From Caldithrix sp964468415 (lineage in GTDB: Bacteria; Calditrichota; Calditrichia; Calditrichales; Calditrichaceae): a DNA stretch of 28,838 bases. The translations under genes were made by a program, and so were the position numbers. This document shows, piece by piece, positions 15,487 through 22,411 of the stretch. Under the pieces are notes generated by a model, which was not told where the DNA came from, did not search any database, and saw only the letters and a program-made list of their open reading frames with translations. The stretch is taken from NCBI GenBank assembly GCA_964468415.1, contig CAYXUS010000249.1, forward strand, positions 1-28,838, given 5' to 3'. How positions within the stretch are numbered: the first letter of the stretch is position 1; each line of letters begins with the position of its first letter.

Positions 15487-16188
15487 TTATCTTGTGCGTA
15501 ATAAAATAACATCACGTTGATACGTCGTGTACATAGCCCAAATACTGGTCGCAAAGGTCAGAATGGGCATCACGTCTCTCACCGTATCCCAGAATCTCCT
15601 TCGTGTGGGAGAAGGCGTCCAAAAAATATCTCCCGATTTAAATCCCATGTTTTTCAGAGAAATTCCTTTCTCGTAAATTTCAACCAGATGCGAGCTCATA
15701 TTTTTTTTATTGCGCTGCCATTCCATTTCATAAATTCCGTCTTCCGTTAGTGTGCCCCCGGCAAGATGGATTACATCCCACAAAGAGCTGTGCACATCCA
15801 CATAATACAAGCCCGGACGGACAAACCCGCCTAACAGGCTCACGCGCACCACGGGTTTTACGTAAAAATTGGGATACTTGGTGTAACTCTCGAAATTTTT
15901 CTTTAAAAATTCTACAAACTCCTCGATAGTCATGGTGCTAATTTTTACCTTCCCGACCATGGGCAATTCCACGTATCCCCGATCATCAATGGCAAAGGTG
16001 CCGTTCAGGAAAGAGGAAGTATCCGGGAAGGTGGAAATGAATACCCCGTCACTTGGCGTAAAGGGATGTGCAGGCCAATCGGGGTCTGCATTGGGAAGCG
16101 GCGTTTCCTGCGCCAAAAGCCCAAAAGGGCTCCCCCCGAGAATCAAAAACAACAAAAAGACAATCTTTTGAAGAGTTTTGTTATTCAT
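15487..16188 (-). CDS. Wza-like polysaccharide export protein
   Basis: A 233-residue polysaccharide biosynthesis/export family protein, the outer partner of the Wzc-like protein. A signal peptide (NKTLQKIVFLLFLILGG, cleavage near LLAQE) is followed by the PES segment (GTFAIDDRGYVELPMVGKVKI), a conserved helix (MTIEEFVEFLKKNF) and an SLBB-type turn (VSLLGGFVRPGLYYVD). There is no lipobox cysteine, unlike E. coli Wza. A C-terminal hydrophobic stretch (MPILTFATSIWAMY) could be a membrane-spanning helix, as Wza's C-terminal helix is. I chose ATG 16186-16188. The longer reading from 16209 overlaps the stop of the STAS gene and would put seven residues before the signal peptide without a ribosome-binding site. 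At 233 residues it is shorter than Wza, with room for only one SLBB repeat. Confidence 0.88.
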   Translation of the reverse strand: MNNKTLQKIVFLLFLILGGSPFGLLAQETPLPNADPDWPAHPFTPSDGVFISTFPDTSSFLNGTFAIDDRGYVELPMVGKVKISTMTIEEFVEFLKKNFESYTKYPNFYVKPVVRVSLLGGFVRPGLYYVDVHSSLWDVIHLAGGTLTEDGIYEMEWQRNKKNMSSHLVEIYEKGISLKNMGFKSGDIFWTPSPTRRRFWDTVRDVMPILTFATSIWAMYTTYQRDVILLRTR

Positions 16189-16202
16189 AGTTCGTTCCCA
16201 CG

Positions 16203-17021
16203 TTAACATGATCGATAAAAACGATAACGCTTTTCTTTGGTATCCAGATCCAATTCTTTCAACAAACGATACAATTTAAAGATACCCACTTTGGTACGCC
16301 CAAAATGTTCATGGCGTAATACTTTGCGAATACCAAAAAGGCCGATCAGCGGATTTTGGGCAACCACCTTCTTGATTTTTTCCGGCAAAGGCAGTTCGGC
16401 TAACTTAACGTCTGGTTGAATAATTTGCGGCGTAAATTCGTGCAAGGTCTCTTTTCTGAAATCGACCCCGGAAGGCGAGACATTTTCTTCCTGTCTGGAC
16501 ACGGACGGTTCCACATTATCATTTACTTCTTCCAGCTCGATCTCTTCGACGGTTTCTTCAATCGGTTCATCGAGCTCCGCTTCCTGCGCCATATCTTCTG
16601 CTATTCCGTTTTTTTCCGCACTTTCTTCTTCAATTTCTTCGATCACCAGATCGATTTCTTCCTGTTCCTTTTTGAACGAGGCGGCAGCGGCCTCCACGGA
16701 AGGATAATCGTCAAGAATATGATAAAACTCCAGCATCTGATAAACTTCGTAAATTTCAGGACGCATATTGGCCAGTTTAATATCGCCCCCCTTGTCCCTG
16801 AAGCGCTTAATTTCTCCGACAAAAACACCCCATCCGGCACTGCTCATGTAGTAAACATTACTAAAATCAACAATTACCTTGTAACATCCGCTTTGTATAA
16901 TATTGTCAAACAATTTCTCCAATTGATAACTGTTTGACTGATCGACATGGCCCCCCAATTCAACGACCATCACTTCGCCGGTTTGATCCGCAAATTTCGA
17001 TTCAATTTGTAATTTTTCCAT
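16203..17021 (-). CDS. STAS-domain protein with acidic linker and basic helix-turn-helix-like C-terminus
   Basis: A 272-residue three-part protein. Residues 1-117 are a STAS domain of the anti-sigma-factor-antagonist type, with the strand VVELGGHVDQSNS and the conserved phospho-acceptor region YYMSSAGWGVF (S60/S61). Residues 118-180 are a very acidic linker rich in Glu. Residues 205-272 are basic: PEKIKKVVAQNPLIGLFGIRKVLR, then GIFKLYRLLKELDLDTKEKRYRFY. Their spacing recalls a winged or transposase-type helix-turn-helix. STAS proteins are usually switched by a partner-switching kinase, which is not in the window. Placed between the initiating sugar transferase and the export genes, it may regulate expression or assembly of the glycan, which is inference. 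The start has AAGGTG upstream. The C-terminal domain assignment is uncertain. Confidence 0.8.
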   Translation of the reverse strand: MEKLQIESKFADQTGEVMVVELGGHVDQSNSYQLEKLFDNIIQSGCYKVIVDFSNVYYMSSAGWGVFVGEIKRFRDKGGDIKLANMRPEIYEVYQMLEFYHILDDYPSVEAAAASFKKEQEEIDLVIEEIEEESAEKNGIAEDMAQEAELDEPIEETVEEIELEEVNDNVEPSVSRQEENVSPSGVDFRKETLHEFTPQIIQPDVKLAELPLPEKIKKVVAQNPLIGLFGIRKVLRHEHFGRTKVGIFKLYRLLKELDLDTKEKRYRFYRSC

Positions 17022-17054
17022 TATTACACCTTTTTATTTATGGCTCCGCCACCT

Positions 17055-17081
17055 CAATTACAGATTACCCATCTGTAATTG
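17055..17081. repeat. Eleven-base perfect inverted repeat upstream of the STAS gene
   Basis: CAATTACAGAT (17055-17065) and ATCTGTAATTG (17071-17081) pair perfectly around a five-base spacer. The repeat lies 33 bases upstream of the STAS gene ATG, in a 197-base gap. On the minus strand no T run follows, so it is not an intrinsic terminator. It could be a DNA operator for a dimeric regulator or an RNA hairpin in the leader. Confidence 0.6.
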
Positions 17082-17114
17082 TCTATAAAAAATTAAACGC
17101 CTTATTCACGCAAG

Positions 17115-17155
17115 GTAAACTCCCGTACAAAGGCCATACGGGCATCCCGATTAAT
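17115..17155 (-). promoter_or_regulatory. Competing hairpins in the STAS-gene leader
   Basis: On the minus strand, CGGG, CCCGTA and TACGGG occur in that order. The first two can pair across ATG (CGGGATGCCCG). The second can instead pair with the third across nine bases (17122-17142). Two mutually exclusive stems of this kind are a layout known from attenuators, but no known riboswitch is recognised here. The rest of the 197-base gap (17022-17218) is AT-rich, with T- and A-runs just after the sugar transferase stop. Confidence 0.35.
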
Positions 17156-17218
17156 GCGTTGAAATTCAATTTTAAAAATCGTCCTATTTAAAAAAAATAT
17201 TAATTTTTGATTCTTTTT

Positions 17219-18181
17219 TTATTGGCCTTCGCCTCTAAGAACGACTAAGACGGTTTTAAGTAAAATCTTTAAATTTAACAGCAGCGAATTTTTGTTTTCG
17301 ATGTACTCAATGTCTTTTTTAATCTTTTCTTTCACATCTTCAATCGTCTCGTCATAGCCAACGGTCACCTGAGCCAGACCCGTTATGCCAGGCTTTGTTC
17401 TTAAGCGTGCCATATAAAACGGAATCTGCTTTTTAAATTGATTGGCAAAGAACGGGCGTTCCGGACGCGGTCCGATAAAACTCATATCTCCTTTCAAGAC
17501 ATTCAGCAACTGAGGCAATTCGTCAATACGCGTTTTACGCATAAATCGCCCCACCTTCGTCACCCGCGGATCGTGCTTAGTGGCTAATGCCGGTCCGGTC
17601 CTTTTTTCCGCATCCTGAACCATCGAACGGAATTTGTGCACGGCAAAAATCCGGCCGTCTTTTCCCAAACGTTGTTGCGAATAAAAGATCGGCCCTTCCG
17701 ATTCCAACTTTATGGCGATTGCTACAATAATAAACAACGGGAAAAGCAAAATCAACAATGTTAAAGAAACTAATATATCAAAAATTCTTCGAAATCCAAA
17801 TTCACGCGGACTAATTACCTGGCGCAAAACATGACGGACCACATGGTCGTAATCGGAATCGTATGTATCGGAGACAATGCTGTATTCTACATTGTTCTTG
17901 CTGCAGATATCAATGATTTGGGAGAGATAAATTTTTTCCGAAGGAGAAAGAACAATTAATACATCGGTAATGTTGTATTTTTTGATGGCATCGGCAAATG
18001 TTTCCCCATCGCCCACAACCGGTACGTTCTTGTAATGGCGCTTGCGATCGTTACCGGCCGGACGAATAAAGCCACGGACATTGTATCCTAATGCCGGTGT
18101 CTCTATAATCCGTTCGTAAAGGGAGACGGACTCTATGTTCCAACCAACTATGAGTGTATTTTTAAGCGGGGTTTTCTGCAT
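17219..18181 (-). CDS. Polyprenyl-phosphate sugar-1-phosphate transferase, short form without the N-terminal membrane bundle
   Basis: This is the initiating enzyme of the locus, transferring a hexose-1-phosphate to undecaprenyl phosphate (WcaJ/PglC-like bacterial sugar transferase). Residues 8-110 form a nucleotide-binding-like Rossmann domain (NTLIVGWNIESVSLYERI and NVPVVGDGE). Residues 131-158 are the reentrant or spanning helix. The catalytic part shows PIFYSQQRLGKDG, KFRSM (183-187), DPRVTKVGRFMRKTRIDELPQ and GDMSFIGPRPERP. WcaJ-type proteins usually have about 450 residues with four N-terminal spans, whereas this one has 320 and begins directly at the Rossmann domain. An in-frame stop about 54 bases upstream rules out a longer start. 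The ribosome-binding site (GAGATGG) is weak. It is the first gene after the frr terminator. Confidence 0.9.
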   Translation of the reverse strand: MQKTPLKNTLIVGWNIESVSLYERIIETPALGYNVRGFIRPAGNDRKRHYKNVPVVGDGETFADAIKKYNITDVLIVLSPSEKIYLSQIIDICSKNNVEYSIVSDTYDSDYDHVVRHVLRQVISPREFGFRRIFDILVSLTLLILLFPLFIIVAIAIKLESEGPIFYSQQRLGKDGRIFAVHKFRSMVQDAEKRTGPALATKHDPRVTKVGRFMRKTRIDELPQLLNVLKGDMSFIGPRPERPFFANQFKKQIPFYMARLRTKPGITGLAQVTVGYDETIEDVKEKIKKDIEYIENKNSLLLNLKILLKTVLVVLRGEGQ

Positions 18182-18420
18182 TATCCATCTCTTGATTAAA
18201 CGAAATCCTTTTATCCTGATTAATATAAAAAACCGTTAAGCAAAATTGCTGTGTTAAAGATCAAATCCTTTTTTTCCATGTAATTAGAAAAACCGTATCT
18301 TCGAAAGAACAGTTGATTTAAACGGAATTAATAAGATAATATTCCTAAAATCAAATTTATATTTCGGAAGGTTTTTTATTTCCTTAACAGTGTATATGCA
18401 AAAAATTGCGTTTTATACGA
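18182..18420 (-). promoter_or_regulatory. AT-rich intergenic region, likely promoter of the polysaccharide locus
   Basis: This is the gene-free stretch between the frr terminator and the sugar transferase, so the EPS locus must be started here or by read-through. Candidates on the minus strand are TTGATT (18349-18354), 17 bases, then TTAATT (18326-18331), and a TAAATTTG box (18352-18359) that matches the Bacteroidota -7 consensus TAnnTTTG. Neither is strong enough to choose. No repeats, RNA genes or riboswitch were recognised. Confidence 0.4.
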
Positions 18421-18456
18421 AAAAAGGCCAGAAATTCTTGCGAACCTACTGGCCTT
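18421..18456 (-). terminator. Intrinsic terminator after frr
   Basis: On the minus strand AAGGCCAG and CTGGCCTT form an eight-base perfect stem, closed inside by TTC-GCAA-GAA (a GNRA-type tetraloop), and the right arm runs on into T. It begins 25 bases after the frr stop and separates the translation genes from the polysaccharide locus. Confidence 0.85.
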
Positions 18457-18481
18457 ACATCTTATTGGGGGAAAATGTTCC

Positions 18482-19042
18482 CTAAACTTTAAAGATTTCT
18501 TCTTCCTTGGCTTTCATAACTTCATCGATTTTTTTGATGTGCTCGTCGGTGAGCTTTTGTACATCGTCCAAATAGTCCTTCAACTGATCTTCGCTGATTT
18601 CATGATTCTTCTCTAATTTTTTCAGATGGTCATTCGCATCCCGACGGACATTCCGAACGGCTATCCGCGCTTCTTCAGCAAATTTGTGCACCAATTTCAC
18701 CAGGTCTTTGCGCCGTTCTTCGCTTAACTGCGGAATGGGAATGCGAATCACGTTGCCGTCATTACTGGGATTTAATCCAAGGTCGGCTTTCTGGATTTCT
18801 TTCTCAATCTCGGCAAGCATCTTCTTTTCCCAGGGCTGCACTACCAATAGTCTGGGTTCCGGGGCAGTAACAGTTGCCGCTTGATTCAACGGTACTTTTT
18901 GGCCGTAGTAATCAACCTTAATACCATCCAGTAACGTGGGCGTTGCGCGTCCCGTACGAATTTTGATCAGTTCGTCGTGCAATGCATTAATCGCCCCATC
19001 CATCCGACGTTTTGCATCTTTAATAATTTCCTGTGCTTCCAT
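18482..19042 (-). CDS. frr: Ribosome recycling factor
   Basis: A 186-residue protein of the standard RRF length. It works with EF-G to split the post-termination ribosome in the cytoplasm. Diagnostic segments are LIKIRTGRATPTLLDGIKVDYYG near residue 25, the domain II strand PLNQAATVTAPEPRLLVVQPWEK, GLNPSNDGNVIRIPIPQLSEERR in the second hinge region, and the long coiled helix RNVRRDANDHLKKLEK. The start ATG follows AGGGG and lies three bases after pyrH, the usual pyrH-frr pairing. It is the last gene of the rpsB-tsf-pyrH-frr unit. Nothing is unusual in the sequence. Confidence 0.98.
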   Translation of the reverse strand: MEAQEIIKDAKRRMDGAINALHDELIKIRTGRATPTLLDGIKVDYYGQKVPLNQAATVTAPEPRLLVVQPWEKKMLAEIEKEIQKADLGLNPSNDGNVIRIPIPQLSEERRKDLVKLVHKFAEEARIAVRNVRRDANDHLKKLEKNHEISEDQLKDYLDDVQKLTDEHIKKIDEVMKAKEEEIFKV

Positions 19043-19045
19043 AAA

Positions 19046-19771
19046 TTACCCCTGCACTTTTGTCCCTATGGCTTCACCAAACACAATTTTATCAAGATTG
19101 CCGGCCACGTTAAAATTAAACACAATGATCGGCAAATCGTTTTCCATTGCCAGCGTTATTGCCGTTGTATCCATCACTTTCAAACCGCGGCGCACCACTT
19201 CCATATAGGTTAGTTCGTCAAACATGATGGCGTCTTCCACTTTTTCAGGATCGGCATTGTACACTCCGTCAACACGCGTCCCTTTTAAAATCACATCGGC
19301 CTTTATTTCGATTGCTCTTAAAACGCCGGCCGTATCGGTCGTAAAATACGGATTTCCTGTTCCACCTGCAAAAATTAACACTTTGTTTTCTTGCAACTTG
19401 GAAATGGCTTTTTCACTGGAAAAGGCTTCGACAAAATTCCCCACGGGGAAGGCAGACAAAACATGCGTGGGAATGCCGTTTTGCTCAAATACGCTGCGCA
19501 GGGCCAAGGCGTTAATTACCGTGGCCTGCATACCCATTTGATCGGCAGAAATCCGGTCGATATTGACCTTGTGCGAAGTTAACCCGCGGAAAATATTGCC
19601 GCCGCCAATAACCACGCCGATTTGAACGCCCAATTTGTGCAAGGGCAAAACCTGCTCGGCAAAATACTGCAAGCGTGAAGCGGAGATGCCGAATCCGGCA
19701 TCTCCTGCTAAGGATTCTCCACTCAATTTTAGCAATATACGCTTGTACTTAATTTGTGGAGACTGTGTCAT
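19046..19771 (-). CDS. pyrH: UMP kinase
   Basis: A 241-residue amino-acid-kinase-fold enzyme that phosphorylates UMP to UDP with ATP, supplying pyrimidine nucleotides and, through UTP, nucleotide sugars. Visible motifs are RILLKLSGESLAG at the start, GVVIGGGNIFRG for phosphate binding, DQMGMQATVINALAL, the FAGGTGNPYFTTDTA block typical of bacterial UMP kinase, and KGTRVDGVYNADP. It starts three bases after tsf, with CGGAGAA upstream inside the tsf end, and is followed by frr three bases later, so the four-gene unit is tightly coupled. Length and motifs are standard. Confidence 0.98.
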   Translation of the reverse strand: MTQSPQIKYKRILLKLSGESLAGDAGFGISASRLQYFAEQVLPLHKLGVQIGVVIGGGNIFRGLTSHKVNIDRISADQMGMQATVINALALRSVFEQNGIPTHVLSAFPVGNFVEAFSSEKAISKLQENKVLIFAGGTGNPYFTTDTAGVLRAIEIKADVILKGTRVDGVYNADPEKVEDAIMFDELTYMEVVRRGLKVMDTTAITLAMENDLPIIVFNFNVAGNLDKIVFGEAIGTKVQG

Positions 19772-19774
19772 GGG

Positions 19775-20371
19775 TTATTCTCCGATACGAAAACGAGCGA
19801 AACGTTTAATGGTGATGTTTTCACCCACCTTGGCAATCACTTCCGTTAACAAATCTTTGATGGTCTTGTCCGGATCTTTCACATAAGGCTGCTCCAACAA
19901 GCATACTTCGGAATAATATTTTTCCAGACGACCTTCCACGATTTTGTCAACGATGTGTTCCGGTTTGCCCTGTGCCAAAGCCTGCTCGCGATAGATTTCT
20001 TTTTCTTTGTCCAGAGTTTCCTGATCCAGGTCTTCGCGTTTTACGGCCAAAGGATTGCTGGCGGCAATGTGCATGGCGATGTTTTTGGCAAATTCTTTAA
20101 AATCATCGGTGTTCGCCACAAAGTCGGTTTCGCAGTTTACTTCAACCAAAACTCCCAACTTGCTGCCGGGGTGGATGTATGCGGCAACCACACCTTCGTT
20201 TGCTTCGCGATCGGCACGTTTGGCCGCTTTGGCAATACCTCGTTTACGTAAAATTTCTACGGCTTTATCAAAATCGCCTTCGGCTTCCTGAAGGGCTTTT
20301 TTACAATCCATCATTCCTGCGCCGGTTTTGTCGCGCAGTTGTTTTACCATTGCAGCGGTAATCTCTGCCAT
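19775..20371 (-). CDS. tsf: Elongation factor Ts (short form)
   Basis: The nucleotide-exchange factor for EF-Tu. The N-terminal UBA-like domain is clear (VKQLRDKTGAGMMDCKKALQEAEGDFDKAVEILRKRG), followed by the core with VNCETDFVANTDDFKEFAKNIAMHIA and the C-terminal GENITIKRFARF. At 198 residues it is the short type found in many thermophiles, cyanobacteria and FCB-type bacteria, lacking a subdomain that the 283-residue E. coli protein has. Its ATG shares one base with the rpsB stop (TAATG), and its ribosome-binding site GAGGAG lies within the last codons of rpsB, so translation is coupled to S2 synthesis. Confidence 0.98.
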   Translation of the reverse strand: MAEITAAMVKQLRDKTGAGMMDCKKALQEAEGDFDKAVEILRKRGIAKAAKRADREANEGVVAAYIHPGSKLGVLVEVNCETDFVANTDDFKEFAKNIAMHIAASNPLAVKREDLDQETLDKEKEIYREQALAQGKPEHIVDKIVEGRLEKYYSEVCLLEQPYVKDPDKTIKDLLTEVIAKVGENITIKRFARFRIGE

Positions 20372-21225
20372 TATTTAGACTCCTCTTTTTCCTCGGTTGC
20401 TTTTTCTTGTTTTTTTGCCTTTGCCTTAGGAGCGGCTTTCGCTTTTTTTACTTCTTTGTCTTTCGCCGGCTGGCCTTTTGCCTCTTTGGGCTGCGGTTTC
20501 TTTTCTTCTTTAACCGCTTCTTCCAGCGCTTTCTTTTCTTTTAGTTTTTGTTTTGCTTCAATTATGGCATCGGCAATTTTACTGGTAATCAAACTAATAC
20601 TCTTTGCCGCATCATCATTGGCGGGAATCGGATAATCGACCAGAGTAGGATCGACATTCGTATCGACCATCGCAATAATGGGAATATTCATTTTGCGTGC
20701 TTCGTGCACTGCCAGATGCTCTTTGTTAATATCCACAACAAACAACAGGCCGGGCAAACGTTTCATTTCCAGAATACCGGACAGCACCCGATACAATTTT
20801 TCTTTTTTGCGTTCGATCATCAAACGCTCTTTTTTGGAAATCTTCTCATAGGTACCATCGGTACTCATCTTTTCCAAATTTTTGTAATATTTGATCGATT
20901 TCTTAATGGTGGCAAAATTGGTCAGCATACCGCCCAACCAACGATGCGTTACGTAAAACATTCCGCAACGCTGAGCTTCGGAAGCGATGATATCTTTGGC
21001 CTGGGGTTTGGTACCCACAAACATCACCTCGTAGCCATCGCCAACAACTTCGTGTACTACCTGCAGGGCTTTGTCCAGAGCCTGTTGGGTCTTTTTCAAA
21101 TCGATGATATGAATCCCATTGCGTGTCATAAAAATGTACGGCTTCATTTTGGGATTCCAACGGCGGGTAAGGTGGCCAAAATGCACACCTGCGGAAAGCA
21201 ACTGTTCTAAAGTTACTGAAGGCAT
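20371..21225 (-). CDS. rpsB: 30S ribosomal protein S2 with a long charged C-terminal tail
   Basis: Small-subunit protein S2. The core is standard: VTLEQLLSAGVHFGHLTRRWNPKM at the start, GTKPQAKDIIASEAQRCGMFYVTHRWLGGMLTNF, LPGLLFVVDINKEHLAVHEARKMNIPIIAMVDTN and the closing PIPANDDAAKSI. After about residue 226 follows a tail of nearly 60 residues made almost only of Lys, Glu, Ala and Pro, which makes the protein 284 residues against roughly 240 in E. coli. The start has AAGGAG eight bases upstream. The gene opens a new unit after the rpsI terminator, and its leader of about 110 bases contains a hairpin. S2 often regulates its own operon, but I cannot show that here. Confidence 0.98.
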   Translation of the reverse strand: MPSVTLEQLLSAGVHFGHLTRRWNPKMKPYIFMTRNGIHIIDLKKTQQALDKALQVVHEVVGDGYEVMFVGTKPQAKDIIASEAQRCGMFYVTHRWLGGMLTNFATIKKSIKYYKNLEKMSTDGTYEKISKKERLMIERKKEKLYRVLSGILEMKRLPGLLFVVDINKEHLAVHEARKMNIPIIAMVDTNVDPTLVDYPIPANDDAAKSISLITSKIADAIIEAKQKLKEKKALEEAVKEEKKPQPKEAKGQPAKDKEVKKAKAAPKAKAKKQEKATEEKEESK

Positions 21226-21333
21226 AATATCTCCTTATTTTGTTTGGGTTAAACCTCCACCGACTTTCACCCGCTCCCAATTCCACCAAAGCGGAACACC
21301 CGGAAACGGAACAGCCGATGTGTGTGTTACAAT
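21226..21333 (-). promoter_or_regulatory. rpsB leader with a GC-rich hairpin
   Basis: This 108-base gap lies between the rpsI terminator and the rpsB start. On the minus strand TTCCGC and GTGGAA (21281-21296) can pair around TTTG, with one G-U pair, and G-rich segments lie on both sides. A clean -35/-10 pair was not found. The promoter may overlap the terminator or the end of rpsI. An autoregulatory S2-binding leader is possible but unproven. Confidence 0.35.
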
Positions 21334-21360
21334 AAAAAAGCCAGAAATACTCTGGCTTTG
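21334..21360 (-). terminator. Intrinsic terminator after rpsI
   Basis: On the minus strand AAAGCCAG (complement of 21352-21359) and CTGGCTTT (complement of 21337-21344) pair around a seven-base loop, and the right arm runs into a row of T ending at 21334. It lies 23 bases after the rpsI stop and separates rplM-rpsI from rpsB-tsf-pyrH-frr. Confidence 0.88.
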
Positions 21361-21383
21361 AGAATATTTTTTCGTAATATCGA

Positions 21384-21773
21384 TTAACGTTTTGAAAACT
21401 GGAAACGTTTTCTGGCTTTGGCCAAACCGTATTTTTTACGTTCCACTTCACGCGGATCGCGCGTAAGGAACCCACCCTGACGAAGCACGGGGCGATAATC
21501 TTCGCTATACGCCACCAAAGCACGGGCAATTCCCAAGCGTACCGCACCGGCCTGGCCGCTCAAACCACCGCCATCCACGCGGATATAAAAATCGAACTTA
21601 CCCAATGTATCGGTTAAGATCAGAGGTTGCTCAATATCCATCACAAGAGTTTCGCGTTTAAAGTAGTTCAAAAAACCCTCGGTTTTATTGATAACCACTT
21701 TCCCCGTTCCGGGGGTCATGCGAACCCGAGCAACCGCTTCTTTTCTTCTACCCGTTGCAACATAAACTTCCAT
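21384..21773 (-). CDS. rpsI: 30S ribosomal protein S9
   Basis: A 129-residue small-subunit protein of standard length that contacts P-site tRNA through its C-terminal tail. It opens with VYVATGRRKEAVARVRMTPGTGKVVIN, the middle has VDGGGLSGQAGAVRLGIARAL, and it ends with the expected RDPREVERKKYGLAKARKRFQFSKR, including the KR tail. The start ATG follows GGGAG by eight bases and lies 18 bases after rplM, the universal rplM-rpsI order. An intrinsic terminator follows. Confidence 0.98.
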   Translation of the reverse strand: MEVYVATGRRKEAVARVRMTPGTGKVVINKTEGFLNYFKRETLVMDIEQPLILTDTLGKFDFYIRVDGGGLSGQAGAVRLGIARALVAYSEDYRPVLRQGGFLTRDPREVERKKYGLAKARKRFQFSKR

Positions 21774-21791
21774 TCAAACTGCTCCCGCTTT

Positions 21792-22232
21792 TTATGCTTT
21801 AATTTCTAACACTTCCGGCTTTTGTGCCTGATGAGGATGTTCCGGACCGGCGTACACCTTTAACTTTTTGAACATCTTGCGCCCCAAAGCATTTTTGGGC
21901 AACATGCGTTTTACGGCAAACTCAATAACCCGCTCGGGATGTTTTTGCAGCATCAATGCTACCGGGGTGTACGTAGTACCACCAATATAACCGGAATGAC
22001 GGAAATATGTTTTTTGCTCCATCTTTTTTCCGGTCAATTTAACTTTTTCCGCATTTACCACCACAACAAAATCACCAACATCCTGATGCGGAGAATAAAT
22101 CGGTTTATGTTTGCCACGCAAAATATGCGCGATTTGACTTGCCAGACGCCCTAACACCTTACCTTCTGCATCTACGACATACCAGCGTTTTGACTCTTGA
22201 ATTTCCTTCTCTTTGGCTATATAGGTTTTCAA
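21792..22232 (-). CDS. rplM: 50S ribosomal protein L13
   Basis: A 146-residue large-subunit protein of normal length. Clear segments are RWYVVDAEGKVLGRLASQIAHILRGKHKPIYSPH near the start, GDFVVVVNAEKVKLTGKKMEQKTYFRHSGY in the centre, and KRMLPKNALGRKMFKKLKVYAGPEHPHQAQKP near the end. The start codon is TTG (22230-22232), supported by GGAGG six bases upstream and by the normal N-terminus MKTYIAKEKEI. It is the first gene of the rplM-rpsI unit, with a candidate promoter about 40 to 70 bases upstream. Confidence 0.98.
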   Translation of the reverse strand: MKTYIAKEKEIQESKRWYVVDAEGKVLGRLASQIAHILRGKHKPIYSPHQDVGDFVVVVNAEKVKLTGKKMEQKTYFRHSGYIGGTTYTPVALMLQKHPERVIEFAVKRMLPKNALGRKMFKKLKVYAGPEHPHQAQKPEVLEIKA

Positions 22233-22270
22233 GACGTTCCTCCAATTGTTAAATCAAAAACGAATCTTTG

Positions 22271-22299
22271 AATTTAATTATATTGTTAGGCATAGTCAA
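22271..22299 (-). promoter_or_regulatory. Candidate rplM promoter
   Basis: On the minus strand TTGACT (22294-22299) is followed after 17 bases by TAAATT (22271-22276), placed about 40 bases before the rplM start. The TTGACT/TAAATT pair recurs upstream of the acetyltransferase gene. A TATAAT (22277-22282) also occurs but is only 11 bases from the -35-like box. The remainder of the 179-base gap (22233-22411) holds nothing else recognised. Confidence 0.45.
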
Positions 22300-22411
22300 A
22301 TTTTTTGCAGGGAAAATTCGCACTTCCCCACTCATTGTTTTTTTGGACGGGTGTTTTTCGGTTCAGCATTGTCTCATGTTTTCTCACCAATACCCAAAAC
22401 TGGCCAATTGG

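Noticed and set aside
16189..16209. Longer N-terminus of the Wza-like protein
   Set aside because: It would overlap the STAS stop codon and put seven extra residues before a normal signal peptide.
20548..21210. Long plus-strand open frame opposite rpsB (220 codons)
   Set aside because: It is the complement of a highly conserved ribosomal gene, has no homology pattern and no ribosome-binding site. The same holds for the plus-strand frames at 10281-10886, 12476-13114 and 23632-24282.
20903..21547. Minus-strand frame of 214 codons bridging rpsI and rpsB
   Set aside because: It overlaps both ribosomal genes in another frame and crosses the intrinsic terminator; its composition is not protein-like.
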